Shown here one piece after another: positions 36,619 to 46,192 of a stretch of DNA of 64,000 nt. The stretch comes from Tistrella mobilis (GTDB lineage Bacteria; Pseudomonadota; Alphaproteobacteria; Tistrellales; Tistrellaceae). Under the pieces are notes generated by a model. That model was given only the letters and a program-made list of their open reading frames with translations, was not told where the DNA came from and searched no databases. How positions within the stretch are numbered: the first letter of the stretch is position 1; each line of letters starts with the position of its first letter. The stretch spans positions 186,001-250,000 of the forward strand of contig NZ_CP121017.1 of assembly GCF_041468085.1 (NCBI RefSeq). Direction: 5' to 3'. A program made the translations under genes and the position numbers.

Positions 36619-37530
36619 ATGCGGCAACTCCACTATGTGATTGCAGCGGCCGAGCATGGCAGCTTCCGACAGGCGGCGATAGCGGTCGGCGTTCGAGAAT
36701 CGGCGGTCAGCCGCCGCATCCGCGATCTGGAGGATCAGGCCGGTGCGGCGCTGTTCATTCGATATCAGCGGGGGGTGGTCATCACCGAGGCGGGACGGAA
36801 GTTCCTGACGCACGCTCGGAGGGCGATCGCGGAAATCGATCTGGCCGTGAAGGAAGTGAGAGCTGCGGGCCGCGCCGAAAAGGGCGTGCTACGCATCGGC
36901 ATATTCTCGTCCCTCGCCTCGGGCTTCATCGCCGATCTGCTGGAGCGATACGCAGGGGAGCATCCCGGTGTTCGCACGAGATTCATCGAAGGCACGCCTG
37001 CCGACCACAAGGCCGCTGTCCGGCACCACGAGATCGACATCGCCTTCCTGACGGGCGAGCCGCACGTCGCGGGATGTGAGGTGACGCGGCTGTGGGCCGA
37101 GCGCGTGTTCGTCGTCCTGCCGGAAAAGCATGAGCTTGTGGCAAGGGAGGAGATCGAATGGGCCGACCTGCGCGACCGGCATTTCATCGTCAGCGAGGCG
37201 GAGCCTGGTCCCGAGATCCACGACTATCTCGTCAAGCATCTCGCCGAGCTGGGCCACCATCCGAGCGTCGAGCAGTGCCCGGTCTATAACCGGGACACGC
37301 TGATGCAGTTGGTGGCTCTGGGAAAAGGTATCTCGCTCACCAGCGAGGCCACGACGGGGACCAGATTCCGGGGCGTGGCGTATCGGCTTCTGGTGACGGA
37401 AGAACTGCCGTTCTGCGCGGTCTGGTCGCAACGCAACGACAATCCGGCGCTGCGCCGGATGCTGAGCCTCGCCCGCAACCTGTCGGCGAAACGGTTCGGG
37501 ACTCGCCCGATCAGCGACGATCAGGCGTGA
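36619..37530 (+). CDS. LysR-family regulator next to the trb operon
   Basis: The 303-residue protein has an N-terminal LysR winged helix (LHYVIAAAEHGSFRQAAIAV and SAVSRRIRDLE) and a periplasmic-binding-like effector domain. I use the ATG at 36619, where the fold begins. Its end overlaps the convergent DUF2274 gene by 20 bases. A LysR gene at this end of the trb cluster also occurs in related elements, so it may regulate transfer. Confidence 0.88.
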   Translation: MRQLHYVIAAAEHGSFRQAAIAVGVRESAVSRRIRDLEDQAGAALFIRYQRGVVITEAGRKFLTHARRAIAEIDLAVKEVRAAGRAEKGVLRIGIFSSLASGFIADLLERYAGEHPGVRTRFIEGTPADHKAAVRHHEIDIAFLTGEPHVAGCEVTRLWAERVFVVLPEKHELVAREEIEWADLRDRHFIVSEAEPGPEIHDYLVKHLAELGHHPSVEQCPVYNRDTLMQLVALGKGISLTSEATTGTRFRGVAYRLLVTEELPFCAVWSQRNDNPALRRMLSLARNLSAKRFGTRPISDDQA

Positions 37531-37744
37531 CCGAGCGGCGGGCCTTGGCGAACCCGCGGTCGGTGGCGATGAAGCGCTCCAGCATGGGCACGATGAGCTT
37601 CATCGGATCGGCGACCGGCTGGCCGGTGTCCCGCCCCAATATCTGCGCGTAGGTGGCAAGGTCATCGGCGAGCGCAGCCGGCAGCTCAAGCGTGACCTTG
37701 ACCGGCTTGTCGTTGGCGAGCGGACCGAGTTTCAGCTTGGTCAT
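37511..37744 (-). CDS. DUF2274 protein
   Basis: The 77-residue protein starts MTKLKLGPLANDKPVKVTLE and ends in a basic tail. It fits the small DUF2274 family found right after trbI in this class of conjugation cluster. It begins three bases after the trbI stop. Its function is unknown; the opening resembles ribbon-helix-helix proteins. Confidence 0.75.
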   Translation of the reverse strand: MTKLKLGPLANDKPVKVTLELPAALADDLATYAQILGRDTGQPVADPMKLIVPMLERFIATDRGFAKARRSVTPDRR

Positions 37745-37747
37745 GGA

Positions 37748-38896
37748 TCATCCCCTGTAGGGTTCGAGGACCAGATCGCGGGTCACGATCATCCGGACCG
37801 GGAAGCCCGGCCGGATGGTCAGCGTGGGGGCGACCTGCAATTGCCGCTGGATGATCTGCTGGCCCGCCTGATTGATCGTATCCTGCGAGCCGTCGCGGAT
37901 CGCGCGGATCAGGCGGTCCTCGTCGCTCGTCGCGAGTTCGGCGCCGACGGCAAGCAGGGTGGAGAGCCCGGCCGCCTTGGCGAGATCCCACCAGTGGTAG
38001 TCGACACCATCCTCTAGCCCGGCATAGCCTTGGCTGTCCGCGCCGGGCTGGCGCTCCAGCACGATCGAGCGACCATTGGGGAAGATCAGCCGGTTCCAGA
38101 CCAACAAGACCCTCCTTTGGCCGAACTGCACGCTGTTGTCGTACTGACCGATGATGCGCGTGCCCTGCGGCACGAGGAGAACGCGGCCGGTCGGGCTGTC
38201 ATAGATGCTTTCCGTGACCTGCGCGGTGATCTGGCCGGGAAGGTCGGAGCGGATGCCGGTGATCAGTGCTGCCGGGATGACCGCGCCCGCCTGAAGCACG
38301 AAGGGCGATGCCGGAGCCATGACGCGGTCGGTCGTGGTGGTCCGGCGATCGACGGCGGCGTTGAGGAAGGCGTTCTGCCGGTCCTGCGCGGTATTTCCGC
38401 CGAGGCCGAGCCCGGCGAGATTGGGCAGACCTGCGCCGGCGGCCGAATCCGCGCCTGCGGTTGGGTTCGTGCGTGTCTCGGTCTGGAAAAAGACGCGGCT
38501 CGTGCGTGCGGCTTCCTCCTCGGCGCGCCGCCGCTGCTCTTCCTGATCCACGGTTGGATCGGGGACGGTGGGCGGAACGACGGGCTTGCCCTCGTTCTGC
38601 GCGCTGAGGATCGGCCGGCCGAGATCGCCGGGCAGTGCCGGGCCGAGGACCGGCCCGGTATAGTCGCGTGGAAGGCCGGCGAGCCCATCGGCCGTCGCCC
38701 GGTTCTCGGTCGAATAGAGTTCCTCGCCATCCGCGCCGCGATCGCGGGTCTGGAGCGCATAGATCAGCGCGCCGCCGATACCGAGCGAAACGATGAGGCC
38801 GGCTCCGGCCAGCGCCTTGCGCGATAGGCGCGTGACGCGCGGGGCTTCGGCGCGAAGGCGCATCGGGGCAGCATTGTTGTTTCCGGTGTCTGTCAT
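37748..38896 (-). CDS. trbI: TrbI, VirB10-like type IV secretion protein
   Basis: The 382-residue protein has a short cytoplasmic tail, one membrane segment (ALAGAGLIVSLGIGGALIYA), a proline-rich linker, and a C-terminal VirB10 domain (VLLVPQGTRIIGQYDNSVQFGQRR). VirB10 proteins span the envelope and gate the channel. It overlaps trbG by four bases. Confidence 0.93.
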   Translation of the reverse strand: MTDTGNNNAAPMRLRAEAPRVTRLSRKALAGAGLIVSLGIGGALIYALQTRDRGADGEELYSTENRATADGLAGLPRDYTGPVLGPALPGDLGRPILSAQNEGKPVVPPTVPDPTVDQEEQRRRAEEEAARTSRVFFQTETRTNPTAGADSAAGAGLPNLAGLGLGGNTAQDRQNAFLNAAVDRRTTTTDRVMAPASPFVLQAGAVIPAALITGIRSDLPGQITAQVTESIYDSPTGRVLLVPQGTRIIGQYDNSVQFGQRRVLLVWNRLIFPNGRSIVLERQPGADSQGYAGLEDGVDYHWWDLAKAAGLSTLLAVGAELATSDEDRLIRAIRDGSQDTINQAGQQIIQRQLQVAPTLTIRPGFPVRMIVTRDLVLEPYRG

Positions 38897-39912
38897 GACG
38901 ACTGCCCTCCCTTGTCCTGGCGGACATTCGTTGCGCGCGAGGAGCCGTCGATGCGTTCGATCCTGACGGTCTGCTGACGCTTGCCCCCGCCAAGCCGCAG
39001 CTCGGCCGCGCCGAACAGGCGATCGACGATCAGCACGTTGCGATAGGTGCGCGTATTGGCGATCTGGGCCTCGCCTTCGGGGCCGATCACGAAGATCGGC
39101 GGCAATTCGCCCTGGACGATGCCGCGCGGAAACTCGATGTAGACGCGCCGCCCGTCGTCATAGACGGAGACCGGCTTCCACGGCGGATTGTCGCCGGATG
39201 CGAAGCCATAGCGATAGTTCCGCGCCGCCACGGCCGGGATAACCGGCGTTGTCGGTATCGCCTGCGCCGAGCCTCCGCGGGCGCGCGGATAGGACCAGGC
39301 GACGGACGGCATGTAGGGTTTCTCGCGCGAGCGCAGCTCGATCATGTAGGTGCGCCGGTCGGTGGTGATGACGAGATTGGTCGAGATTTCCGCGCGCGAC
39401 GGTTTCACCAGCACATGCACGCGCCGCGTCTCGCCGGAGCCGCTCTCGGTGTCGCCGATGATCCAGCGTGCTGTGTCGCCGGCGGCGATCGGGCCTGCGC
39501 CGGTCAGGCTTTCACCCGGCTCAAGCGCGATGTTGGTGATCTGTCCGGGCGAGGCATAGATCTGATAGAGGGCGCCGTCGCTCCACGGATAGACCTGGAT
39601 AGCGTTGTAATAGCCCTCGCGTCGCGGCTCGACGCGGGCGGCGAGATTGGCGTTCTCGACACGGGCGGTCGGCGTACTGGCTCCGCCGCCGCCCCGGCTC
39701 ACCGTCCAGGCGGGCGGGATGTGGAGCGGCTTTGGCGTGGTGTCCGTCACAGCCGGTACGGCCGGCAGCGGCGGGACGTCGGAATCGTAGGTGATTGCAG
39801 GCGGCTTCTTCGCAGAAGCACATCCGCCGAGCACCGCAGTCGATACCAGCAAAGCCGTGATCACGGATTTACGGAAAGCCGGGTTTGCGGCATTGCGGAA
39901 GTGCGGCGTCAT
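38893..39912 (-). CDS. trbG: TrbG, VirB9-like outer-membrane complex protein
   Basis: The 339-residue protein has a signal ending in a lipobox-like LGGCASA. Its VirB9-type N-terminal segment is AIQVYPWSDGALYQIYASPG, and the C-terminal domain includes YIEFPRGIVQGELPPIFVIG. I start it at MTPHFRN, which gives the signal peptide; a start 38 codons upstream would run into trbF. It forms the outer-membrane pore with TrbI. Confidence 0.92.
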   Translation of the reverse strand: MTPHFRNAANPAFRKSVITALLVSTAVLGGCASAKKPPAITYDSDVPPLPAVPAVTDTTPKPLHIPPAWTVSRGGGGASTPTARVENANLAARVEPRREGYYNAIQVYPWSDGALYQIYASPGQITNIALEPGESLTGAGPIAAGDTARWIIGDTESGSGETRRVHVLVKPSRAEISTNLVITTDRRTYMIELRSREKPYMPSVAWSYPRARGGSAQAIPTTPVIPAVAARNYRYGFASGDNPPWKPVSVYDDGRRVYIEFPRGIVQGELPPIFVIGPEGEAQIANTRTYRNVLIVDRLFGAAELRLGGGKRQQTVRIERIDGSSRATNVRQDKGGQSS

Positions 39913-40598
39913 TGTCCCAACTCCCGCGACCAGTTGATTGCATTGACGTAGATGCCGAGCGGATTGGCCTTGAGCCGTTCGGCGTCGCGGGGCGGCTGGA
40001 CGACGATGGTGAGAATTGCCGTCCATCGCTCGGTGGTCGAAAGCTGGCCGTTCTCATAGCGCCGCTCTATCCACGCGATCCGGAAGCTCTCCGGCGAGGC
40101 GCGGATGACCGAGGAAACCTCGACGGCAACCTGCTGCTTGCCGACCTTGGTGAAGGGGTCGTTGACGCGGGCATAGTCGTTGAGCGCGGCCGCGCCCCGG
40201 TCCGTCGTCCATTCATAGGCGCGCAGCCAGTTCTGCCGCACGATGATCGGATCGGCCGGGACGGAGCGGACCTGTTCGATGAAACGGGCGAGATGCCATG
40301 CGATCTGCGGATCGGTCGGACGGTAGTCGGCGGTTGCCGCGGCGACGGTCTGGGCCTGTCCCAGCTTGTCGACCTGAACGATCCAGGGAACGACGGTGCC
40401 CCGCGCCGACTGGACGACAAGAGCGGCGGCGAAGCCGGCCGACAGCGCCAGGCATCCGAAAGCCATAAAGCGCCAGTTGCGCGCCTGGACGCGGGCGGAG
40501 CCGATACGCTCGTCCCATATCTGGGCAGCCTTCTGATAGGGGGTCTCGGGTTGCGGCGTCTTGCCGTAGTGGGTGGCGGGTCGTCGGAAGAGGTTCAT
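39909..40598 (-). CDS. trbF: TrbF, VirB8-like inner-membrane protein
   Basis: The 229-residue protein has one membrane segment near residue 45 (WRFMAFGCLALSAGFAAALV) and a periplasmic VirB8 domain. It contains TPQTPY-like PETPYQKAAQIWDERIGSA near its start, which is typical of TrbF. It overlaps both neighbours by four bases. Confidence 0.92.
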   Translation of the reverse strand: MNLFRRPATHYGKTPQPETPYQKAAQIWDERIGSARVQARNWRFMAFGCLALSAGFAAALVVQSARGTVVPWIVQVDKLGQAQTVAAATADYRPTDPQIAWHLARFIEQVRSVPADPIIVRQNWLRAYEWTTDRGAAALNDYARVNDPFTKVGKQQVAVEVSSVIRASPESFRIAWIERRYENGQLSTTERWTAILTIVVQPPRDAERLKANPLGIYVNAINWSRELGQ

Positions 40599-41971
40599 GA
40601 GCGGTCGCTTTCGGAGAGATTGACGGAAGAGCCGGAGCCGTGGCTGTCGCCGGAGCGGACCGCGTGGGCGGCCGCGGAAACGCCATGGCTCATTGCCTGG
40701 CCGCGCTTCATGCGCTGCGCCCAGGCCGGCGGGGTATTCACAGATCCGGCCGCGGCAGCGCCGGCGGAGGCGTCATTGGCGGCCTGCCCGCCACCTCCGA
40801 CGGTTCCCATGGTCGAAGAGCCGCCCGTCGTTTCGAAAGCGCCCTTGACGCCGCCGGTGTGGCTCGACTTGAGGCTCTCAGCGGCGCGGGCGAGACCGCG
40901 ACGCAGCGGCGAGGCAGCGCCCGAACCGGCGGCGCGCGCCACGCCGCCGAGACCGGAGGCGATGCCCGACATGCCGGACTGTCCCATCGAGCCGAGCGTA
41001 TAGGCCGAGGAAGCCGCGCCGGCGGCGGCAGCGCCGCCACGCGCGGCGGCCGCACCTCCAGACAAAGCGAGCGCTCCGCCCTTGGCGGCCAGCACGGCTC
41101 CGCCGCCTGCGGCGAGCGCTGCGCCTCCGACCGCCAGCCCTGTGCCTACGGCGGCGCCCGCGCCGAGTTGAGGTCCGCCGGAGACGAGGCCGTTGGCGAT
41201 GCCGGGGCCGAATATGCCGAGGCCGAGCAGGGAGAGCGCGGCGAGCACGATCGCCATGGCCTGGTCGATGGTCGGCGTCGCGCCGCCGAAGCCGGCGGTG
41301 AACTGCGAGAACAACGTCGAGCCGATGCCGATGATGACGGCGAGAACCAGGACCTTGATGCCGGAGGAGATCACGTTGCCGAGCACCCGCTCGGCCATGA
41401 ACGCGGTCTTTCCGAACAGGCCGAAGGGGATCAGGACGAAGCCGGCCAGTGTCGACAGCTTGAACTCGATCAGCGTGACGAAGAGCTGGATCGCCAGGAT
41501 GAAGAAGGCGAGGATGACCAGCACCCAGGCGAAGAACATGCAGGCGATCTGGATGAAATTCTCGAAGAAGGCGATCCAGCCCATGAGGTCGGAGATGGAA
41601 TCGAGCAGCGGCCGTCCGGCGTCGAGTCCGGTTTGCGCCACCTTGCCGGGGCGCAGGAGATCGGCGGTGCTGAAGCTGGTTCCGGAGCCCTTCAGGCCGA
41701 GTCCGGCGAAGCTGTCGAAGACGATCTTCGCGAGGCTGTTCCAGTTGGAAATCAGGTAGGCAAAGACCCCGACGAAGAGCGTCTTTTTCACCAGCCGCGC
41801 CATGATGTCGTCGTCAGCGCCCCAGCTCCAGAACAGGGCCGCAAGCGTCACGTCGATCACGATGAGGGTTGAAGCTATGAAGGCGACCTCGCCGCCGAGC
41901 AGGCCAAAGCCGCTGTCGATGTAGGACGTGAAGACCGAGAGGAAATTGTCGATGACGCTGGTGCTGCCCAT
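40595..41971 (-). CDS. trbL: TrbL, VirB6-like membrane protein
   Basis: The 458-residue protein has six or more membrane segments (for example VAFIASTLIVIDVTLAALFW and FIQIACMFFAWVLVILAFFI). A long Gly/Ala/Ser-rich C-terminal region follows residue 270 and ends in a polar tail. VirB6-type proteins form the inner-membrane part of the DNA channel. Confidence 0.9.
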   Translation of the reverse strand: MGSTSVIDNFLSVFTSYIDSGFGLLGGEVAFIASTLIVIDVTLAALFWSWGADDDIMARLVKKTLFVGVFAYLISNWNSLAKIVFDSFAGLGLKGSGTSFSTADLLRPGKVAQTGLDAGRPLLDSISDLMGWIAFFENFIQIACMFFAWVLVILAFFILAIQLFVTLIEFKLSTLAGFVLIPFGLFGKTAFMAERVLGNVISSGIKVLVLAVIIGIGSTLFSQFTAGFGGATPTIDQAMAIVLAALSLLGLGIFGPGIANGLVSGGPQLGAGAAVGTGLAVGGAALAAGGGAVLAAKGGALALSGGAAAARGGAAAAGAASSAYTLGSMGQSGMSGIASGLGGVARAAGSGAASPLRRGLARAAESLKSSHTGGVKGAFETTGGSSTMGTVGGGGQAANDASAGAAAAGSVNTPPAWAQRMKRGQAMSHGVSAAAHAVRSGDSHGSGSSVNLSESDRS

Positions 41972-41977
41972 CTGCGC

Positions 41978-42265
41978 TCACCGTGCGTCATTCGCCGCGG
42001 GCGCGACCGGCTGCGGCGTGCGGCCGAGAAAGCGATCGCGGGTCTCGGCCCAGACGCGCAGGCATCCGGCATCCTTGCCGGCGGCCTCGCCAAGCTGCTG
42101 GCACCGTCGCTGTTCGACGCGAAGCGCATCGATCGAGCGCTCGACGGCCCGCGCCGGCTCCGGGACATTTACCTCGTCCTTGCGGGTCAGCTCGATGGCC
42201 GTCGCTGTGATCGCGACAGCCACGAAGACGACGGCGCCCAGCCGGGCCAGCATCTTGCCGTCCAT
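41978..42265 (-). CDS. trbK: TrbK-like entry-exclusion/small membrane protein
   Basis: The 95-residue protein has one N-terminal membrane segment (LGAVVFVAVAITATAIELT) and a charged periplasmic part with two cysteines (RRCQQLGEAAGKDAGCLRVW). Proteins of this size and place, between trbJ and trbL, are called TrbK-alt in related elements. The entry-exclusion role is inferred from position only. Confidence 0.75.
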   Translation of the reverse strand: MDGKMLARLGAVVFVAVAITATAIELTRKDEVNVPEPARAVERSIDALRVEQRRCQQLGEAAGKDAGCLRVWAETRDRFLGRTPQPVAPAANDAR

Positions 42266-42286
42266 GGTCGTCCCCCTTCCTGCGTC

Positions 42287-43051
42287 TCAGTTGCCGTTGA
42301 ACATCTTGGCGTTTCCCGGCTGGTAGCCGGAGCCGGGCGTGAGGAAGCGGCGGCGCTGCTCGCGTCCCTGCTCGGCGGCCGCTGAACGCTCGGCGTCGGT
42401 GAGCGCCTGCGCCCGGCCGTTCGCGGCGATCACGGCGGTCAGGTCGGCGAGCTGCTGCGCCTGAAGGGCGAGGAGCTGGTTGCCGGCCTGGGTTGCCTGA
42501 AGTGCGCCGGTCGCGCCCTGGCTCTGCCCGACCAGCGCCGACATCTGGGTACGGTTGGTGTCGATGTTGCCGACAACGGTGGCCTGGACGCGCATGGCGT
42601 CCTGCAGACCGCCGACGGTGTTCTGCCAGCGGGTCTTCGCGTCCTCGATCAGCTTGGCGTCCGAGGCGGTCAGCGAGGCGTTGCCGTATTGCGTCTTGAA
42701 CGCCTGATCGATCTGGCCGACGTCGAATGCGATGTTCTGCGCCTGGCTCAGGAGCTGCTGCGTGCGCTGCACGGACTGCTGGAGCTGCTGGAGCGAGGAG
42801 AACGGCAGGCTCGCCAGGTTCTTCGCCTGGTTGATGAGCATCTGCGCCTCGTTCTGGAGCGACGTGATCTGGTTGGTGATCTGCTCCAGCGCGCGGGCGG
42901 CCTGAAGGACGTTCTGGGCGTAATTGGTCGGATCGTAGACGATCTTCCAGGCGTGTGCCGGGGTGGTCAGGACCGGAGCGACGGCGAGCGGTACGGACAG
43001 CACGGTGGCGGCAAGCAGGGCGGCGGAGATGCGAGGCGAGGTGGGCGTCAT
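42287..43051 (-). CDS. trbJ: TrbJ, VirB5-like pilus protein
   Basis: The 254-residue protein has a signal peptide (LLAATVLSVPLAVAPVLTTPAHA) and a long Gln-rich helical body (QNVLQAARALEQITNQITSL). That is the usual form of TrbJ, which is part of the pilus tip complex. It follows trbE by three bases. Confidence 0.9.
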   Translation of the reverse strand: MTPTSPRISAALLAATVLSVPLAVAPVLTTPAHAWKIVYDPTNYAQNVLQAARALEQITNQITSLQNEAQMLINQAKNLASLPFSSLQQLQQSVQRTQQLLSQAQNIAFDVGQIDQAFKTQYGNASLTASDAKLIEDAKTRWQNTVGGLQDAMRVQATVVGNIDTNRTQMSALVGQSQGATGALQATQAGNQLLALQAQQLADLTAVIAANGRAQALTDAERSAAAEQGREQRRRFLTPGSGYQPGNAKMFNGN

Positions 43052-43054
43052 GTT

Positions 43055-45502
43055 TCAGTTCTCCTGTTCGGGCTGGGGGTCGAAGTTGACGAGATCGGGG
43101 ATGAGGTCCGCGGCCCATGCGACGTCGCGCGCCGCGAGCCACGCGGGCAGGAAGCCGTCGCGGCCGTGTTCGGCGACGATCTGGTCGATGAGGGTCTGGT
43201 CGGATTTCGAGGAGGCCGCGCAAAGCGCGAGCCCGACTTCCGACAGGCCCAGCTCGAACATCCGGTTGCCGCGCCGCGACTGGCAGTAGTAGTCGCGCTT
43301 CGGCGTGGCGCGGGCGATCAGCTCGATCTGGCGGTCGTTGAGGCCGAAGCGCCGATAGATCGCCGTGATCTGGGGCTCGACCGCGCGTTCATTCGGCAGG
43401 AGCAACCGGGTCAGGCAGCTTTCGATGATGGCGGGCGCAATGCTGCTGCCATCGATGTCGGACAGCGATTGCGTGGCGAAGATCACGCTGGCGTTCTTCT
43501 TGCGCAGCGTCTTCAGCCATTCGCGGAGCTGGCCGGAAAAGCCGTCGTCGTCGAGCGCCAGCCAGCCTTCGTCGATGATCAGGAGCGTCGGCCGGCCGTC
43601 GAGCCGGTCGCCGATGCGATGGAAGAGATAAGCCAGCACCGCCGCGGCGGAGCCGGTTCCGACTAGCCCCTCGATCTCGAACGCCTGTACGGACGCCGAG
43701 CCGAGATGCTCGCTCTCGGCGTCGAGCAGGCGGCCATATGGACCGCCGACGCAGTAGGGGCGCAGCGCCTGTTTCAGGTCGTTCGACTGGAGCAGCACGG
43801 CAAGGCCGGTGATGGTGCGCTCCCCGACCGGCGCGGAGGCGAGCGAGGTCAGCGCGGTCCAGAGGTGCTCCTTGACCTCCGGTGTGATCTGCACGCCCTC
43901 GCGCATCAGGATGGCGACGATCCAGTCGGCCGCCCAGGCGCGTTCCGGCACCTCATGGATGCGGGCGAGCGGCTGGAGGGAAACCGAGGTTTCCGAGCCA
44001 TCGGTCAGGTCGCCGCCGAGATCGTGCCAGTCGCCGCCCATGGCGAGCGCCGAGGCGCGGATGCTGCCCCCGAAATCGAAGGCGAAGACCTGCGAGCGCT
44101 TGTAACGACGGAACTGCAAGGCCATGAGCGCGAGCAGCACGGACTTGCCTGCGCCGGTCGGGCCGACGACGAGCGTATGGCCGACATCGCCGACGTGAAT
44201 TGAAAGCCGGAACGGGGTCGAGCCTTCGGTCCTGCCATACAGCAGCGGGGGCGCGCCGAGATGCTCGTCCCGTTCCGGCCCCGCCCACACGGCGCTGAGC
44301 GGCATCATGTGGGCAAGGTTGAGGGTGTTGACCGGCGGCTGCCGGACATTTCCGTAGACGTGGCCGGGCAGGCTGCCGAGCCAGGCATCCACGGCGTTGA
44401 TGGTCTCGGGCATGCAGGTGAAATCGCGGCCCTGGATCACCTTCTCGACCAGCCGCAGCTTCTCGTCGGCCACGCGGGCGTCGCCGTCCCAGACGGTCAC
44501 GGTGGCGGTGATGTATGCTTCTCCGGCGAAGTCCTGGCCGAGTTCCTGAAGCGCGAGATCCGCATCCTGCGCCTTGTTCGCGGCGTCGGTGTCGACGAGC
44601 ACGGATTGCTCGTTGGTCATCACCTCCTTGAGGATCGCGGCGATCGATTTGCGCTTGGCGAACCACTGCCGCCTGATCTTGGTCAGGAGGCGGATGGCAT
44701 CGGTCTTGTCGAGGAGGATCGCGCGCGTCGACCAGCGATATTCGAAGGCGAGCCGGTTCAGCTCGTCGAGAATGCCGGGCGTCGTCGCGGTCGGAAATCC
44801 GACAATGGTGAGGATGCGAAGATGTTGCTCGCCCAGGCGCGGCTCCAGCCCGCCGGTGAGCGGCTGGTCGGCGAGCAGCGCATCGAGGTACATCGGTGCC
44901 TCCGGCACGCGGACGCGGTGCCGGTTGGTCGAAATTGTCGAATGCAGGTAGGTGAGCGTCTCGCCGTCATCGAGCCATGCGCATTCCGGCATGAAGCCGT
45001 CGAGCAGTGCCAGGATGCGATCGGTGCGGTCGGTGAAGGCGCGCAGCGCCTCATGAGGATCGACGCCGGAGCGCTCCCGGCCTTCATAGAGCCACGCTTC
45101 CGTGCGGGCGGCTTCCTCGGCGGGCGGCAGGTAAAGCATGGTGAGGAAATAGCTGGACACGAAATGCGCGCCCTCTTCCTCGAAATCGGCCTTGCGCTCG
45201 GAATCGACCAACGATGAGGCGGGATCGGGAAAGCGGCTGTCGGGATAGGTCGCGGCCTCGGACCGCTGCGCCTCGACGAAGATCGCCCAGCCGGAGCCGA
45301 GGCGGCGGAAGGCGTTGTTGAGGCGGGCGGCGACGGCGACCAGTTCGGCCGCCACGGCGGAATCCAGATCCGGCCCGCGAAAGCGCGCCGTGCGCTGGAA
45401 CGAGCCATCCTTGTTGAGGACGACGCCGGCGCCGACGAGCGCGGCCCAGGGCAGGTAATCAGCGAGGCGGGCGGAGGTGCGGCGGTATTCGGCAAGGTTC
45501 AT
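43055..45502 (-). CDS. trbE: TrbE, VirB4-like conjugation ATPase
   Basis: The 815-residue ATPase has Walker A VVGPTGAGKSVLLAL near residue 445 and Walker B LLIIDEGWLALDD near residue 640, followed by WLKTLRKKNASVIFATQS. VirB4 proteins power assembly of the channel and pilus. Two ATG codons stand together at the start; I use the one giving MNLAEYRR. Confidence 0.95.
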   Translation of the reverse strand: MNLAEYRRTSARLADYLPWAALVGAGVVLNKDGSFQRTARFRGPDLDSAVAAELVAVAARLNNAFRRLGSGWAIFVEAQRSEAATYPDSRFPDPASSLVDSERKADFEEEGAHFVSSYFLTMLYLPPAEEAARTEAWLYEGRERSGVDPHEALRAFTDRTDRILALLDGFMPECAWLDDGETLTYLHSTISTNRHRVRVPEAPMYLDALLADQPLTGGLEPRLGEQHLRILTIVGFPTATTPGILDELNRLAFEYRWSTRAILLDKTDAIRLLTKIRRQWFAKRKSIAAILKEVMTNEQSVLVDTDAANKAQDADLALQELGQDFAGEAYITATVTVWDGDARVADEKLRLVEKVIQGRDFTCMPETINAVDAWLGSLPGHVYGNVRQPPVNTLNLAHMMPLSAVWAGPERDEHLGAPPLLYGRTEGSTPFRLSIHVGDVGHTLVVGPTGAGKSVLLALMALQFRRYKRSQVFAFDFGGSIRASALAMGGDWHDLGGDLTDGSETSVSLQPLARIHEVPERAWAADWIVAILMREGVQITPEVKEHLWTALTSLASAPVGERTITGLAVLLQSNDLKQALRPYCVGGPYGRLLDAESEHLGSASVQAFEIEGLVGTGSAAAVLAYLFHRIGDRLDGRPTLLIIDEGWLALDDDGFSGQLREWLKTLRKKNASVIFATQSLSDIDGSSIAPAIIESCLTRLLLPNERAVEPQITAIYRRFGLNDRQIELIARATPKRDYYCQSRRGNRMFELGLSEVGLALCAASSKSDQTLIDQIVAEHGRDGFLPAWLAARDVAWAADLIPDLVNFDPQPEQEN

Positions 45503-45515
45503 CATGGCCGCGCCC

Positions 45516-45797
45516 TCACACCGACAGGTGGCCGGGGATGCGCAGATGTCGGCGCCCGACCTCCACGAAGAGCGGATCGCGCTTGGCCGCCCAGACGGCG
45601 GTGAGATGGCCGATCATCCAGATCGCGAGCCCGACCAGCCAGAGCCGCAGGCCAAGGCCGACGGCGCCGGCGAGCGTCCCGTTCATGATGGCGATCGAGC
45701 GCGGCGCGCCGCCGAGCAGGATGTGCTCGGTCAGCGCGCGATGGACGGGAACCGAGAACCCCGGCACGGCGTCGAGCTGTTCGAAGCCGGCCGCCAT
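45516..45797 (-). CDS. trbD: TrbD, VirB3-like membrane protein
   Basis: The 93-residue protein starts MAAGFEQLDAVPGFSVPVHR and has one or two membrane segments (NGTLAGAVGLGLRLWLVGLA) and a conserved end, RDPLFVEVGRRHLRIPG. VirB3 acts with VirB4. Its start overlaps the trbC stop. Confidence 0.9.
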   Translation of the reverse strand: MAAGFEQLDAVPGFSVPVHRALTEHILLGGAPRSIAIMNGTLAGAVGLGLRLWLVGLAIWMIGHLTAVWAAKRDPLFVEVGRRHLRIPGHLSV

Positions 45798-46192
45798 CAG
45801 ATGAGCGCCCCGCCGCCGAACGAGAAGAAGGAGAGGAAGAAGGAACTGGCCGCGAACGCGATCGACAGGCCGAAGACGATCTGGATGAGACGGCGGAAGC
45901 CGCCGGCCGTATCGCCGAAGGCGAGCGTCAGACCCGTCACGATGATAATGATCACGGCCACGATTTTCGCGACCGGCCCTTCGACGGATTCGAGGATCTT
46001 CTGAAGCGGCGCTTCCCACGGCATCGAGGAGCCGGAGGCGTGGGCGGACGGCGCGGCCGACATCATCATGATGGTGACGAGCGCGGTCGAACTGGCGAGC
46101 CGGTCGTATGCTCCCCGCAGCACGGAGGACCTGGGCGGCTTGGCCGGAACCGGCGGAACGGTCGTGATCGGGGCGGAAGCGGGCGACTTCAT
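45797..46192 (-). CDS. trbC: TrbC, VirB2-like pilin
   Basis: The 131-residue precursor has a long leader ending in an AHA-type cleavage site (MMMSAAPSAHASG). Two hydrophobic helices follow (VAKIVAVIIIIVTGLTLAFG and IQIVFGLSIAFAASSFFLSF) with a short polar loop, the form of conjugative pilins. In RP4 the mature pilin is cyclised by TraF, and a TraF gene lies at 52989. Confidence 0.9.
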   Translation of the reverse strand: MKSPASAPITTVPPVPAKPPRSSVLRGAYDRLASSTALVTIMMMSAAPSAHASGSSMPWEAPLQKILESVEGPVAKIVAVIIIIVTGLTLAFGDTAGGFRRLIQIVFGLSIAFAASSFFLSFFSFGGGALI